64,000 nt of DNA from CBDDBH01 sp965225625 (GCA_965225625.1 CBDDBH010000005.1:19572-83571), one strand, 5' to 3'. Positions 1 to 8,900 are shown, counted from the first letter of the stretch. Notes: generated by a model not told the origin, from the sequence alone. Translations and numbers: made by a program.

Positions 1-448
1 GCGCAACATCGAGCGCGTACTCGAGAAAAATTACCGGGTCGTTATAGGTAAATGCGACGCTGCGACAGCCGTGACGTTCGGCGGCCGCAGCAATCAGCTC
101 AGGGGAGGCCGCATCCGACAACGTGTCGAACTCACGCGATTTACTGATATCCCAGTTCTGGCAAAACTTACATGCCAGGTTGCAGCCGGCAGTCCCGAAC
201 GACAACACCGGCGTACCCGGCAAGAAATGGTTAAGCGGCTTCTTCTCGATCGGATCAACGCAGAAACCACTTGAACGACCATAGGTGGTAAGCGTTATTT
301 GTCCATCGTGACAGTCCCGCACAAAACAAAGACCGCGCTGTCCGTCGCGCAGCTTACACTCGCGCGGACACAAGTCGCACTGTACCCGGCCATCGTCTAA
401 GACGTGCCAGTAGCGGGTCGGAAAATGCTCACTGATTGTGACGCCCAT
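1..448 (-). CDS. amrS: AmmeMemoRadiSam system radical SAM enzyme, N-terminal part (gene runs off window)
   Basis: Reading the minus strand from ATG at 448 gives about 149 residues before the window edge. The N-terminus is cysteine-rich (C24, C27, C31, C41, C46). A radical SAM CxxxCxxC motif, CNLACKFC, lies at about residues 89-96 and would bind the [4Fe-4S] cluster that cleaves S-adenosylmethionine. This cysteine-rich head ahead of the radical SAM motif is typical of the AmmeMemoRadiSam enzyme, a relative of pyruvate formate-lyase activases. The two partner proteins (MEMO-like and AMMECR1-like) are encoded divergently from 534, which supports the assignment. The substrate of the system is not established. 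Only the first part of the protein is visible. Confidence 0.9.
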   Translation of the reverse strand, partial: MGVTISEHFPTRYWHVLDDGRVQCDLCPRECKLRDGQRGLCFVRDCHDGQITLTTYGRSSGFCVDPIEKKPLNHFLPGTPVLSFGTAGCNLACKFCQNWDISKSREFDTLSDAASPELIAAAAERHGCRSVAFTYNDPVIFLEYALDVA

Positions 449-460
449 TGGTTTAATCCT

Positions 461-502
461 TGTCTTCTAACTATAGCTGACGCCTGCGCAAGCTCCTATA
501 CT
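461..502 (+). promoter_or_regulatory. Possible promoter for the MEMO/AMMECR1 pair
   Basis: The 85-base gap between the divergent radical SAM and MEMO genes contains TATACT at 497-502, five of six matches to a sigma-70 -10 box. There is no good -35 at normal spacing (TTGTCT at about 461 is too far). This is a weak call based on one box only. Confidence 0.25.
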
Positions 503-533
503 AAGGGCAATCACAACGTTACAGGCAAACGCT

Positions 534-1319
534 ATGACAACTCGAGCAGCGGCAGTAGCGGGCGCATTTTATCCCGCTGATGCGAGTGCTTTGCAGCAAG
601 CGGTGAGTCACTATCTCGACCAGGTTTCGCAAAGCGAATCATCATCCAAAGCCATCATTGCACCGCATGCCGGTTACGTCTACTCCGCGCCGGTAGCGGC
701 CCACGCCTATCAGCGCATCCCACGCACCCGGGTGACGCGCGTTGTATTGCTAGGCCCAGCCCACTATGTTTTTTTGCGCGGTATGGCGTTGCCCAGCGTC
801 GCAAACTTCGCAACGCCGCTGGGACAAATACCAATCGACCGCGAGGCTGTCGCCGCGGTGGAACACCTACCGCAAGTTGTCATCATGGACGAGGCCCACG
901 CCGAAGAACATTGCCTGGAGGTGCATCTGCCCTTTCTGCAACAGATACTGGGCAGCTTCGAGCTGGTTCCGTTTGTGGTCGGTGAAACGACGCCAGAGGA
1001 AGTGTGCGAAGTGCTGGATACACTTTGGGGCGGAGACGAAACCCTGATCCTGGTGAGTTCCGATCTCAGTCATTACCACGACTATCAAACCGCACGTCGT
1101 ATCGACGCGCAGACGACCAGCGCGATAGAACGCTTCGAGATCGCCAATATCGGACCCGAGGACGCGTGCGGCTGCCGCGCCGTGAATGGATTATTGCGCA
1201 TAGCCCAGCAACGAGGCATGCACATTGAGACACTCGAAGTAGCCAACTCCGGCGACACCGCGGGACCGCGCGATGCCGTTGTTGGTTATGGTGCATATGC
1301 CGTCAACTTACCCGAATAA
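534..1319 (+). CDS. amrB: AmmeMemoRadiSam system protein B (MEMO1 family)
   Basis: A 261-residue protein of the MEMO family, related in fold to extradiol dioxygenases. The conserved metal-site residues are visible: the His in IIAPHAGYVYSA near residue 45, the His in GPAHY near 76, and the Cys in DACGCRAVNGLL near 210. EHCLEVHLPFLQ and SSDLSHYHDY are further family motifs. The AMMECR1-like gene begins three bases after this stop, so the two are co-transcribed. The radical SAM partner is divergent. The biochemical role in bacteria is unknown; family membership is secure. Confidence 0.92.
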   Translation: MTTRAAAVAGAFYPADASALQQAVSHYLDQVSQSESSSKAIIAPHAGYVYSAPVAAHAYQRIPRTRVTRVVLLGPAHYVFLRGMALPSVANFATPLGQIPIDREAVAAVEHLPQVVIMDEAHAEEHCLEVHLPFLQQILGSFELVPFVVGETTPEEVCEVLDTLWGGDETLILVSSDLSHYHDYQTARRIDAQTTSAIERFEIANIGPEDACGCRAVNGLLRIAQQRGMHIETLEVANSGDTAGPRDAVVGYGAYAVNLPE

Positions 1320-1322
1320 ATT

Positions 1323-1883
1323 ATGAACGATAAGCTGCACCCAAACTCCGAGCGACAGTTGCTCGATACCGCCCGGGTATCAATCGATCATGGCTTGGAG
1401 CACGCCGTACCAGTCTCGGTCACGCCGGCGGATTTCGACGCAGGGGTCGCCAAGCACGGCGCCAGCTTTGTCACCTTGTACTTAGATGGCGGCCTGCGCG
1501 GTTGCATTGGCTCGTTGGAAGCGTATCGCCCTTTGATTGAAGACGTTGCCGGAAATGCATTTGCGGCTGCCTTCGATGATCCCCGCTTCGAGCCTTTGCA
1601 ACGTGAGGATTTTGTCGAACTCGTCATCCATCTATCGGTATTGTCGGCGCCAGAGCCGCTGAGCTTCAGCGACGAGGACGATTTATTACGGAAGTTACGA
1701 CCTGATATCGATGGGCTGATAATCGAGGCCCACGGTAAGCGCGCGACCTATCTCCCCAGCGTTTGGGAAATGCTGCCCGCACCGCTGGATTTTCTAACGG
1801 AATTGAAGCAAAAAGCGGGGTTAGCTGGCGCTACGGTACCTGGTTTAAAAGCCTGGCGCTACACGACTCACTCTTTTACCTAA
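1323..1883 (+). CDS. amrA: AmmeMemoRadiSam system protein A (AMMECR1 domain)
   Basis: A 186-residue protein covering one AMMECR1 domain. The hallmark LRGCIG motif is at about residues 59-64 (GGLRGCIGSLEAYRPL). The ATG follows the amrB stop by only three bases, which implies translational coupling. The C-terminal part (GLAGATVPGLKAWRYTTHSF) matches the end of the family. The molecular function is not known; the association with MEMO and the radical SAM enzyme is a widely conserved genomic pattern. Confidence 0.92.
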   Translation: MNDKLHPNSERQLLDTARVSIDHGLEHAVPVSVTPADFDAGVAKHGASFVTLYLDGGLRGCIGSLEAYRPLIEDVAGNAFAAAFDDPRFEPLQREDFVELVIHLSVLSAPEPLSFSDEDDLLRKLRPDIDGLIIEAHGKRATYLPSVWEMLPAPLDFLTELKQKAGLAGATVPGLKAWRYTTHSFT

Positions 1884-1918
1884 TAATAGATTGCCGCGCG
1901 CGAAGCGCTTCGGGCCTG

Positions 1919-2746
1919 TCAAAGACAAGTGCCCACCGAGCGGGGCAGACAGCGCCGCCCATCCAACCACAATGCATGGTCAAACCGCGCGCCCTCAAGG
2001 TCGGCGCCGCCCAGAATTGCATCCCGAAGATCCGCATAGGACAGATCTGCGGCACGCAGATTGGCGTAAGCAAAATCTGACCGTTGCAGATTCGCGCCAG
2101 TTAACCTGGCACCTTGCAGATCTGAATAACCGAAAAATGCGCCGCTGAGATCCGCGTAGGCAAGATCGGCACCGCGCAAACGCGTGCCAAGAAACTCGGC
2201 TTGCGTAAGACGTGCATTACGCAGTAGCGCGTTGGATAGATCGGCTTTACTGAAATTTGCGCGCTGCTTTTGGCAGTTGGACCAGTTGACAGCAGGCGCC
2301 GCGGGCGCATTACAGCTTGGTAGAGCGCTGGGATCACCGGGACCTGCGAGATAGGCAAACGCACCAATGGTAACGACGGCAAGTGCAACGCCAATGGCGG
2401 GGAATACGTTATTGCGGCGGTCGGGCCGCAGGCTTGCAAGCACGCGCTCGCGCCTTTGCCGCCGAGCGGTAACATCTTGCGGTTCGGCACGGCTATCTTG
2501 TGTATCTCGCTCCTCATCGGCCCGGCCGAGCGCTACTGGTGCAATGCCATCGCTGCTGAATGGCGGGCAATCCGCGGCTGCGACCCAACTTTTGCGATCG
2601 TTACTCAACTCATCGTCTACGCGGACTCTGCCAAGTACAAGATAACGTTTGATAACAGCAACACGGAACGGTCCGCGCACAGTGGCCCCGCGCCGCACAT
2701 ACCAGAGTTGTAATTGCGGCTTGGACGGCTGCTCAGCTGCGGACAT
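1919..2746 (-). CDS. Pentapeptide-repeat membrane protein with N-terminal GYF_2-like domain
   Basis: A 275-residue protein with three visible parts. Residues about 12-58 (start LWYVRRGATVRGPF, with DDELSNDRKSWVA) resemble the GYF_2 domain. A single membrane helix follows at about 112-132. From about 165 there is a run of A(D/N)LxxAxL-type pentapeptide repeats (for example GADLAYADLSGAFFG and RAADLSYADLRDA) that should fold as a right-handed quadrilateral beta-helix. It would be anchored by the one helix. It is convergent with amrA, 35 bases apart. No specific role can be given. Confidence 0.75.
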   Translation of the reverse strand: MSAAEQPSKPQLQLWYVRRGATVRGPFRVAVIKRYLVLGRVRVDDELSNDRKSWVAAADCPPFSSDGIAPVALGRADEERDTQDSRAEPQDVTARRQRRERVLASLRPDRRNNVFPAIGVALAVVTIGAFAYLAGPGDPSALPSCNAPAAPAVNWSNCQKQRANFSKADLSNALLRNARLTQAEFLGTRLRGADLAYADLSGAFFGYSDLQGARLTGANLQRSDFAYANLRAADLSYADLRDAILGGADLEGARFDHALWLDGRRCLPRSVGTCL

Positions 2747-2841
2747 GATTATGTAGTTCGGAAACGGGGGTTTAGGCAGCTACTCGTTTCAAGATCCGTG
2801 CCAACAAACTACACCGCCAGGCGCGGGCGGCACCAATTACT

Positions 2842-3384
2842 TCAATCGGCGTTCAGTCGTTGATAGCGTGTCTGCTCGCGGCGCGCAGCAGCCGCGCCTG
2901 CGACATCACCGAGGCCATCGCGGGCACGCGCAATGAGTTCCCAGTTAGCCGCCAACAGGCGCGTATTATCGGTCGCCAGGTTATTGGATTTCTGAGCAAC
3001 ATCAATGGCCTGGCGCAACATTCCTTGTTCCAGACGGAGCGCTGCCAGGCGATGCCACGGCCATGGATTCGCAGGTTCAATGCGAATGGCGCGCTCGAGT
3101 GTCGCGGCCGCCCGTGCGCGATCACCCGCGTGCGCCTGCACTTGTGCTTGTTCCAGTAACGCAAGTGCAGGGACACTCTGGGTCGCTGCAGCGGCAGGCG
3201 CGTCAACAGTTGCCGTCGATGATGCGTTTTCGGTGGCAATTTCTAGCCGTTCTGCGGACACGGTAGGTTCCACCGGGATCTCTGTCATACGATCTTCAAC
3301 TGGAGCAGGCTGCGATGGTGAATTACTTGCACAACCACTCGCGATAATTACCGCAGCGGCGAAAATAAGTTGTTTCCGTCTCAT
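2842..3384 (-). CDS. TPR-repeat lipoprotein
   Basis: A 180-residue protein. The N-terminus MRRKQLIFAAAVIIASGCAS is a lipoprotein signal with lipobox ASGC. A Pro/Ala-rich linker follows. The C-terminal half contains tetratricopeptide-like helices (AGDRARAAATLERAIRIEP, then PWPWHRLAALRLEQG). The start ATG overlaps the stop of the upstream PBP1B gene by four bases (ATGA), so the two are translationally coupled. This suggests an outer-membrane lipoprotein working with the synthase, by analogy with the TPR-containing activator LpoA, although sequence identity to LpoA or LpoB is not claimed. Confidence 0.75.
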   Translation of the reverse strand: MRRKQLIFAAAVIIASGCASNSPSQPAPVEDRMTEIPVEPTVSAERLEIATENASSTATVDAPAAAATQSVPALALLEQAQVQAHAGDRARAAATLERAIRIEPANPWPWHRLAALRLEQGMLRQAIDVAQKSNNLATDNTRLLAANWELIARARDGLGDVAGAAAARREQTRYQRLNAD

Positions 3385-5729
3385 CTGAACAAACCTCCCA
3401 ACGCGTCCACACCTCGTTCAAGCACGCCTGGGTGTTTACACGCACGGTAACTCAGCGATTCGGGCACTGCCAGAAACGGCGCCTGCACCGCGCCTGGACA
3501 CCCGCCATCAGTCAGTTCCGTTCCGTCGTCAGTCACTGTGTGCCAGCTGATACCCTTTGGCGCCGGGCGTGTTAGCGGCACCGCAATATCGCGCATCAAC
3601 GCCGCCCAAATCGGCAGAGCCCCGCTTGCTCCCGTCAAACCAGCCGGCTGATTATCGTCACGCCCCACCCATACGACCGTCAGTACGTTGTCACCATAGC
3701 CTGCGAACCAACTGTCACGTAAATCATCGGTAGTGCCAGTCTTGCCGGCCAGCGGCAAGCTTGGTGCCAGAATTGACCGCGCTGTACGCGCCGTTCCGTC
3801 ATTAATAACGCCGGTCAGTAGATATTGCAGCAAGTAGCTTTCTCCACTGCCCACTGTCTGTTCTATTTCCAAACCATATCGCTGCAGCGGTCCGCCATCG
3901 CGGTCTACGACCGCGCGAATTGCACTTACAGGTGTTCGAAAACCGCCACTCGCCATAGTCTGGTACACCTGCGCGACTTCCAAAGGTGTCATCTCCACTG
4001 CGCCCAGGAATACGGAAGGATACTCCGGCAGGTCGATCTGCGCTCCCAGGTCGCGCAACGTACGCCTCACTTTTGCATAGCCCAGATCCAAACCCAGACG
4101 GGCCGATGCGAGGTTATAACTATGAACCAGCGCTGTGCGCAAACTCACAGGACCGTGAGCAAGCCGATCGTAGTTGTCCGGCCGCCATAACTGGCCGCTA
4201 CCGTCGACCAATTCGAGCGCTTCGTCGTCAAGCGTTGATGCCACGGAGTAACGTTGCGGCTCGCGCAAGGCGGTCAGATAAACAACTGGCTTGATCAGCG
4301 AACCGATCTGGCGCCGTGCGTCCAATACGTGGTTAAACCCGGGGAACCGAGCATCGCGGCCCGCTACCATTGCAACCACCTCGCCGGTGGCTACTACCGT
4401 CGTAACCAGCGCGGCCTGCAGACTTTTGGCGGGCAATCCTCGCCCCGATTCAAGCCGCGACAAGGTCGTCGCGACGACCTGCTCGGCGCGTTGCTGCACT
4501 GCGGGATCGAGGGTCGTGAAAATTTGCAAACCGGCCGAGCGCAGATCCTTCTCACGATAATGAATTCTCAGTTGTCGCCGGACCAGGTCCAAAAAACCCG
4601 GATGACGACCCCCGGCACGGCCCACCGACGACGCCAGACCAAGCGGTGTGGCGGCTAACTGGGCTGCCCGCGCCGTTGAAATCTTGCCGAGATCACGCAT
4701 TACCCGTATTACCAGGTTTCGCCGATCCCGCGCGCGTGCGGGATGACGCCTCGGGTTGTAGTACGAAGCGCCTTTGGGCAAAGCGGCCAGCAGCGCCAAC
4801 TGTTGCGGTGCCAGCTCGATTAGTGGTCGCCCAAAATAGTGCTGCGCAGCCAAGCCGAAACCGTGGATAGCGCGCTCGCCATCTTGTCCCAGGTAAATTT
4901 CGTTCAGGTAGGCTTCAAAAATCTCCTCCTTGCTATAGCGCTGTTCCAGCAGCAACGCCATTACCACTTCATTGAACTTGCGCCACCAGGTACGTTCATG
5001 TTGCAGATACAGATTTTTCACCAGTTGCTGGGTGATTGTGCTACCGCCTTGTTCGATTCGCCCAGCGGTAAGATTCACTAATGCAGCGCGCGCAATAGCC
5101 CAAAAATCTAAGCCGTGATGGGCAAAAAACGAGCGATCTTCAACAGCAATAATCGCATCGACCAGTTCCACGGGTACCTCAGCAAACCGCACAAGTAACC
5201 GATCCTCTTTGTGCCGCGGAAAAATCTTGGCAATCTCCCGCGGCTCAAGTCGAACCAATGCTGCAAACTCTTGCGCTGAGCCAGCGCTCAACTCGGAGAT
5301 TCTATTTGCCGCGAACCGCAAATTGATGTGTGCGCCCGATTCAGGACCATCCCAGAATGTGAACCCGCGACTGTAAAGTTGCATGCGATTGGCGGTAACA
5401 GCGAACTGTCCGGGACCAGTAATGCGATCGACGACGCGATAACCCAGCGCCGTTAACTCTGCTGCAATTTCTTCAGACGTGACCGCTAACCCTGGGTATA
5501 ACTCCATTGGTCGTGCAAACACCCGCGCCGGCAACTCCCAGCGCGCGCCTTCGAACTTCATCCGCACCACCCGATCGGTCCATAGGAGGAATGCCGTTAT
5601 AAACAAGGCCATCATCAAAAACGCATGGAACGCTTTCCAACGATGGCGGCGCCAAAACCCGGAGCGTTTGGCGGGAGCCCGACGCTTAGAACGCTTTTTA
5701 GTCGTCATACAGCACCAGGCCGCTGGCAC
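3381..5729 (-). CDS. mrcB: Penicillin-binding protein 1B, bifunctional peptidoglycan synthase
   Basis: A 782-residue inner-membrane enzyme that polymerises lipid II and crosslinks the glycan strands. From the N-terminus: a basic cytoplasmic tail, one membrane helix at about 33-50, a UB2H-like segment (about 75-150), a family 51 glycosyltransferase with EDRSFFAHHGLD at about 195-206, and a transpeptidase domain. The transpeptidase has SLIK (active-site Ser, near 475), SYN (near 540) and KTGTTDD (near 660). Length fits the family. The start is ambiguous: GTG at 5729 or ATG at 5708 (MTTKKRSKRR). It is followed by a coupled TPR lipoprotein gene. Confidence 0.93.
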   Translation of the reverse strand: MPAAWCCMTTKKRSKRRAPAKRSGFWRRHRWKAFHAFLMMALFITAFLLWTDRVVRMKFEGARWELPARVFARPMELYPGLAVTSEEIAAELTALGYRVVDRITGPGQFAVTANRMQLYSRGFTFWDGPESGAHINLRFAANRISELSAGSAQEFAALVRLEPREIAKIFPRHKEDRLLVRFAEVPVELVDAIIAVEDRSFFAHHGLDFWAIARAALVNLTAGRIEQGGSTITQQLVKNLYLQHERTWWRKFNEVVMALLLEQRYSKEEIFEAYLNEIYLGQDGERAIHGFGLAAQHYFGRPLIELAPQQLALLAALPKGASYYNPRRHPARARDRRNLVIRVMRDLGKISTARAAQLAATPLGLASSVGRAGGRHPGFLDLVRRQLRIHYREKDLRSAGLQIFTTLDPAVQQRAEQVVATTLSRLESGRGLPAKSLQAALVTTVVATGEVVAMVAGRDARFPGFNHVLDARRQIGSLIKPVVYLTALREPQRYSVASTLDDEALELVDGSGQLWRPDNYDRLAHGPVSLRTALVHSYNLASARLGLDLGYAKVRRTLRDLGAQIDLPEYPSVFLGAVEMTPLEVAQVYQTMASGGFRTPVSAIRAVVDRDGGPLQRYGLEIEQTVGSGESYLLQYLLTGVINDGTARTARSILAPSLPLAGKTGTTDDLRDSWFAGYGDNVLTVVWVGRDDNQPAGLTGASGALPIWAALMRDIAVPLTRPAPKGISWHTVTDDGTELTDGGCPGAVQAPFLAVPESLSYRACKHPGVLERGVDALGGLFR

Positions 5730-5912
5730 CGAACCCGATTTCCTTTGCGCAGCGTTCGGATTTCATTCCTTTAGGGCCAGGACGAACCCAGCGGATCTGT
5801 ATGTAAGCAAACGGGGTGAATCACACCGGCGCGCATCTGCGCCAAGCTTGGGAGAATGTCCGACAACCAGGGTAGGGCACTAAGTTCCGACGGACCGCCC
5901 CATGGCACAGGC

Positions 5913-5944
5913 AAAAAAAAATGCCCCGATTGTGCTCGGGGCAT
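5913..5944 (-). terminator. Rho-independent terminator of the histone-like gene
   Basis: The stem ATGCCCCGA (5921-5929) pairs perfectly with TCGGGGCAT (5936-5944) around a six-base loop. On the minus strand it is followed directly by a run of eight or more T (complement of the A run at 5913-5920). It lies about 50 bases beyond the stop at 5995 of the extended histone-like frame. Confidence 0.9.
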
Positions 5945-5994
5945 TTCGATAAATCCTTATAAATACAGATCCTTGCAATCCCGGGGTCCGCTCC

Positions 5995-6463
5995 TTATCG
6001 ACCGCCATGCTTGCGATCGTAGTCCTGTTCCCAATTTCGGACAAAGGCCTTGACGGCCCTCTGCAGCGCTTCCTTTCGAAGTCGTGCTGCCTTGCGCTCT
6101 TTTGCTGCCTGCAACCTTTCCGCGCGTCGGCTGCGGACTTCGTCGCGTTTAGCCTTGAGCTTCGTCCGTCTGGCTTTTGCCAGTTCTTCCTTGGATTGCT
6201 TTACCGCGCTTTTCTTAGCGCCGCTTTTTTTTTGTTTTCCGCTTTGCGGGACTTTTTTTAGCCGTTTTCTTTTTGGCTTTCTTTTTAGCGGTTTTTTTCT
6301 TGGTCGCTTTTTTCTTGGTCGCTTTTTTCTTAGTGGCTTTTTTCTTTGAAGCCTTTTTCTTGGCTTTCTTCTTGGTGGTCTTTTTCTTTACTACCCGCTT
6401 CTTCGCAGCCGTCTTCTTCTTAGCTGCTTTCTTCCTCGAAGTTTTCTTCCTAGGACTTGCCAT
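5995..6463 (-). CDS. Lysine-rich histone H1-like protein with a homopolymer frameshift
   Basis: From ATG at 6463, preceded by AGGGGG eight bases upstream, the frame encodes 82 residues made almost wholly of KK-A/T-KK repeats and stops at 6215. The stop comes straight after a run of nine A on the coding strand (T9 at 6225-6233). If one A is dropped, the frame continues without a stop to 5995. It adds about 78 residues that are still basic and look helical (VKQSKEELAKARRTKLKAKR and onward, ending WEQDYDRKHGGR). The terminator at 5913-5944 sits just after 5995, not after 6215. I infer that the true product is about 155-160 residues. The break could be a sequencing indel or slippage on the A run. 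The Lys-rich part should bind DNA or RNA, as in H1-like and AlgP-like proteins. Confidence 0.75.
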
Positions 6464-6517
6464 AGTTACAACCCCCTAGCTAGCAGTTGAAAAAAAATTA
6501 AACACACCATACGGAAC

Positions 6518-6546
6518 TATATACATCACTAACCTAGAATGTGCAA
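6518..6546 (-). promoter_or_regulatory. Sigma-70-type promoter of the histone-like gene
   Basis: On the minus strand TTGCAC (6541-6546) and TATATA (6518-6523) are separated by exactly 17 bases. They lie 55 bases upstream of the ATG at 6463, in an AT-rich gap. Just upstream is the palindrome AAATTGTT-TC-AACAATTT (about 6567-6584), a possible binding site or a weak end signal for adk. Confidence 0.6.
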
Positions 6547-6642
6547 TGAAATTCTGCAAACAATGCAAATTGTTTCAACAATTTTTTTCTATGTAGTTGC
6601 GATCCATTAACGTGTTTGATCGAATTACAAATACTCACAGCG

Positions 6643-7296
6643 CTATTTTAAAGCATCTACTACTCGCTGCCGTATGTCATCAACGCTGCCGATTCCCTGA
6701 ACCCGAACAAATTCACCGACAGTTTCGGAATTCGATTCAGCTTTCTCAGAATAAAAATCAATCAACGGTTCAGTTTGTTCATGGTAAACCGCAAGGCGGT
6801 TGCGTACCGTGTCTTCCTTGTCATCGTCGCGCTGAACCAAGACTTCGCCGGTTTCGTTATCATGCCCGGCAAGCGTCGGTGCGTTGAATTCAACGTGATA
6901 GGTACGGCCGGAACCGGGGTGAATCCGCCGTCCGGACAAGCGGCGAACGATCTCATCATCGGCTACGTTAATTTCGATAACTTTATCTACGGTAACGCCG
7001 AGTTCCTCTAAACCTTCGGCCTGGGGTATGGTGCGCGGGAATCCATCGAACAAAAATCCGGAAGCACAATCCGGCTCAGCTATGCGTTCGCGAACCAAGC
7101 CGAGGATGATCTCATCGGAAACCAAAGCGCCTGAATCCATAATCTGTTTGGCCTGCAGACCAAGGCTGGTACCGGCCTTCACAGCCGCGCGCAGCATATC
7201 GCCAGTGGAAATTTTGGGTATTCCAAATTCTGCACAAATCAGATCGGCCTGAGTTCCTTTACCGGCCCCCGGTCCACCTAATAGAATCAACTTCAT
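6643..7296 (-). CDS. adk: Adenylate kinase
   Basis: A 217-residue enzyme converting ATP and AMP to two ADP. The P-loop GGPGAGKGTQ is at residues 7-16. The AMP-binding region (STGDMLRAAV) and the long-form LID segment (SGRRIHPGSGRTYHVEFNAP) are present. The LID has no zinc cysteines, as in most Gram-negative enzymes. I choose ATG at 7296 (MKLILLGG) because GGAGGT lies six bases before it. A longer start at 7314 has no such site and adds non-conserved residues. Confidence 0.96.
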   Translation of the reverse strand: MKLILLGGPGAGKGTQADLICAEFGIPKISTGDMLRAAVKAGTSLGLQAKQIMDSGALVSDEIILGLVRERIAEPDCASGFLFDGFPRTIPQAEGLEELGVTVDKVIEINVADDEIVRRLSGRRIHPGSGRTYHVEFNAPTLAGHDNETGEVLVQRDDDKEDTVRNRLAVYHEQTEPLIDFYSEKAESNSETVGEFVRVQGIGSVDDIRQRVVDALK

Positions 7297-7344
7297 ATTT
7301 ACACCTCCGATCACCCCAGGCAGGGGCGCGATAACTTAGCAGCG

Positions 7345-7716
7345 ATGAAACTCGATTTCGAGACCGATGGATGCAAGTACATGATCCGCGGGTACCATGA
7401 AGACGGTGTTGTAATTAACGAGCAACGGTATCGGCATAGCTTAATTGTAACGCCCACACAACTGGTGCTGGAATGGCCACCCGCGTCAGTCTACGAATTA
7501 AGCGCTGCCGACATTGGCGCGATCATCGATCTGGATCCCGAACTCGTGCTTCTGGGAACCGGTAGCCGGCAGTCGTTTCCAGCCGCGGAAATAACGCGCG
7601 CAATACACGAGGCTGGAATAGGGCTGGAAGTCATGAGCACGCCAGCCGCCTGCCGAAGTTTTACGATACTTGCGGCCGAACAGCGCCGTGTAGCAGCGGC
7701 TTTGATGATTGAATAG
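7345..7716 (+). CDS. Mth938-like domain protein
   Basis: A 123-residue single-domain protein matching the Mth938/NDUFAF3-like family (formerly DUF498). Recognisable parts are GVVINEQRYRHSLIVTP, PELVLLGTGSRQSFP and the near-terminal GIGLEVMSTPAACRSFTIL. In eukaryotes a relative assists complex I assembly; the bacterial role is unknown. It is convergent with rpoS, with 32 bases between the stops. There is no strong ribosome site before the ATG. Confidence 0.8.
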   Translation: MKLDFETDGCKYMIRGYHEDGVVINEQRYRHSLIVTPTQLVLEWPPASVYELSAADIGAIIDLDPELVLLGTGSRQSFPAAEITRAIHEAGIGLEVMSTPAACRSFTILAAEQRRVAAALMIE

Positions 7717-7748
7717 GGCTGCGGCGCGGCAGAACCCAACAGCGCCGA

Positions 7749-8801
7749 TCAAACTTCGGTAAACAAAGCGTCCTCAGAGAAGCCCTCTCGCTCAAGGATT
7801 TGGCGAAGTCTCCTTAGCGCCTCGATTTGAATTTGTCGAACGCGCTCTCTAGTCACTCCGATTTCGCTGCCGACCTCTTCCAGCGTGCCTATTTCCCGTC
7901 CGTGTAATCCAAATCGTCTCTCGACCACGGCGCGCTGCTTATCGTTGAGCTGGGCTAGCCACGCTTCGATATGCCGCTGCACGTCCTCGTCTTGCAACAG
8001 CAATGCGGGATCGATGTTGTGTTCATCCGGGATGGTATCCAACAGGGAGCGATCAGAGTCCTGGTCTGAAGGAATATCGACCGAAGCAACGCGCTCGTTC
8101 AGCCCGAGCATGCGTTTTACGTCCTCGATGGGGCGATCGAGCATTTCCGCCACGTCTTCTGGACTCGGCTCACGATCCAGCGTTTGCGCGAGTTGGCGCG
8201 CTGCGCGCAGGTACACGTTGATTTCTTTGACAACGTGGATAGGCAGGCGGATGGTGCGCGACTGATTCATCAACGCGCGTTCAACTGTCTGGCGAATCCA
8301 CCATGTTGCGTAGGTGGAAAAACGGAAACCAAGTTCGGGATTGAATTTCTCTACGGCCCGGATTAATCCTAAGTTGCCCTCTTCGATTAGGTCCAGCAGC
8401 GCCAGACCACGATTCATATAGCGCCGGGCAATTTTGACGACTAAACGCAAATTGCTCTCTATCATGCGGCTTCGCGCCTGCATGTCCCCGGCCTTGGCGC
8501 TGCGTGAGAATTCGACCTCCTGCTCAGCCGTTAGCAACGGAGAAAATCCAATTTCGGCTAAATACAAACGCGTCGCGTCCAGCTCGCCCTCGGAAAAATT
8601 ACCCGCCGCATAGGTTGGGACCTCAGGAATCGGCTCCTCCTCCTCAGCATCCTCGCTTGCCGCGTCGAATTGCGCTGCAATCAGCTCCACTTCAGTGTCA
8701 GGGGCAGCATTACCTTGCTCGCGCAACGCTTCAGGCGTTGACGAGTCCCCAACATTCGCGCCGGCGGGCGGCGTATCCGATTTACGTTTGTTACCCGCCA
8801 T
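7749..8801 (-). CDS. rpoS: RNA polymerase sigma factor RpoS
   Basis: A 350-residue sigma-70 family protein. Region 1.2 (RLYLAEIGFSPLLTAEQEV), region 2 (NLRLVVKIARRYMNRGLALL, then FSTYATWWIRQTVERALMNQ), region 3 (LPIHVVKEINVYLRAARQL) and region 4 (GVTRERVRQIQIEALRRLR) are all visible. The lack of a large region 1.1 and the position directly downstream of nlpD identify the stationary-phase and stress sigma factor. It is likely transcribed both from upstream of nlpD and within it, as known in other gammaproteobacteria. The first 75 residues are acidic and poorly conserved. Confidence 0.95.
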   Translation of the reverse strand: MAGNKRKSDTPPAGANVGDSSTPEALREQGNAAPDTEVELIAAQFDAASEDAEEEEPIPEVPTYAAGNFSEGELDATRLYLAEIGFSPLLTAEQEVEFSRSAKAGDMQARSRMIESNLRLVVKIARRYMNRGLALLDLIEEGNLGLIRAVEKFNPELGFRFSTYATWWIRQTVERALMNQSRTIRLPIHVVKEINVYLRAARQLAQTLDREPSPEDVAEMLDRPIEDVKRMLGLNERVASVDIPSDQDSDRSLLDTIPDEHNIDPALLLQDEDVQRHIEAWLAQLNDKQRAVVERRFGLHGREIGTLEEVGSEIGVTRERVRQIQIEALRRLRQILEREGFSEDALFTEV

Positions 8802-8900
8802 TATAATTTTCGGGTGCGCTCGCCACGGGTTCGGCGTGCTTGCCGGGTAAAATTCGCGAAAGTTGCGTTCATGAGCACGCAGACTAACCGGCGTCGCCGG

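Noticed and set aside
1..1883. RiPP or other peptide-modification cluster based on the radical SAM gene
   Set aside because: The partners are MEMO and AMMECR1 proteins, and no precursor peptide was found.
6007..6479. Phe/Leu-rich plus-strand frames resembling membrane proteins
   Set aside because: They are the reverse of the Lys-rich histone-like gene; AAA and AAG codons read as Phe and Leu.
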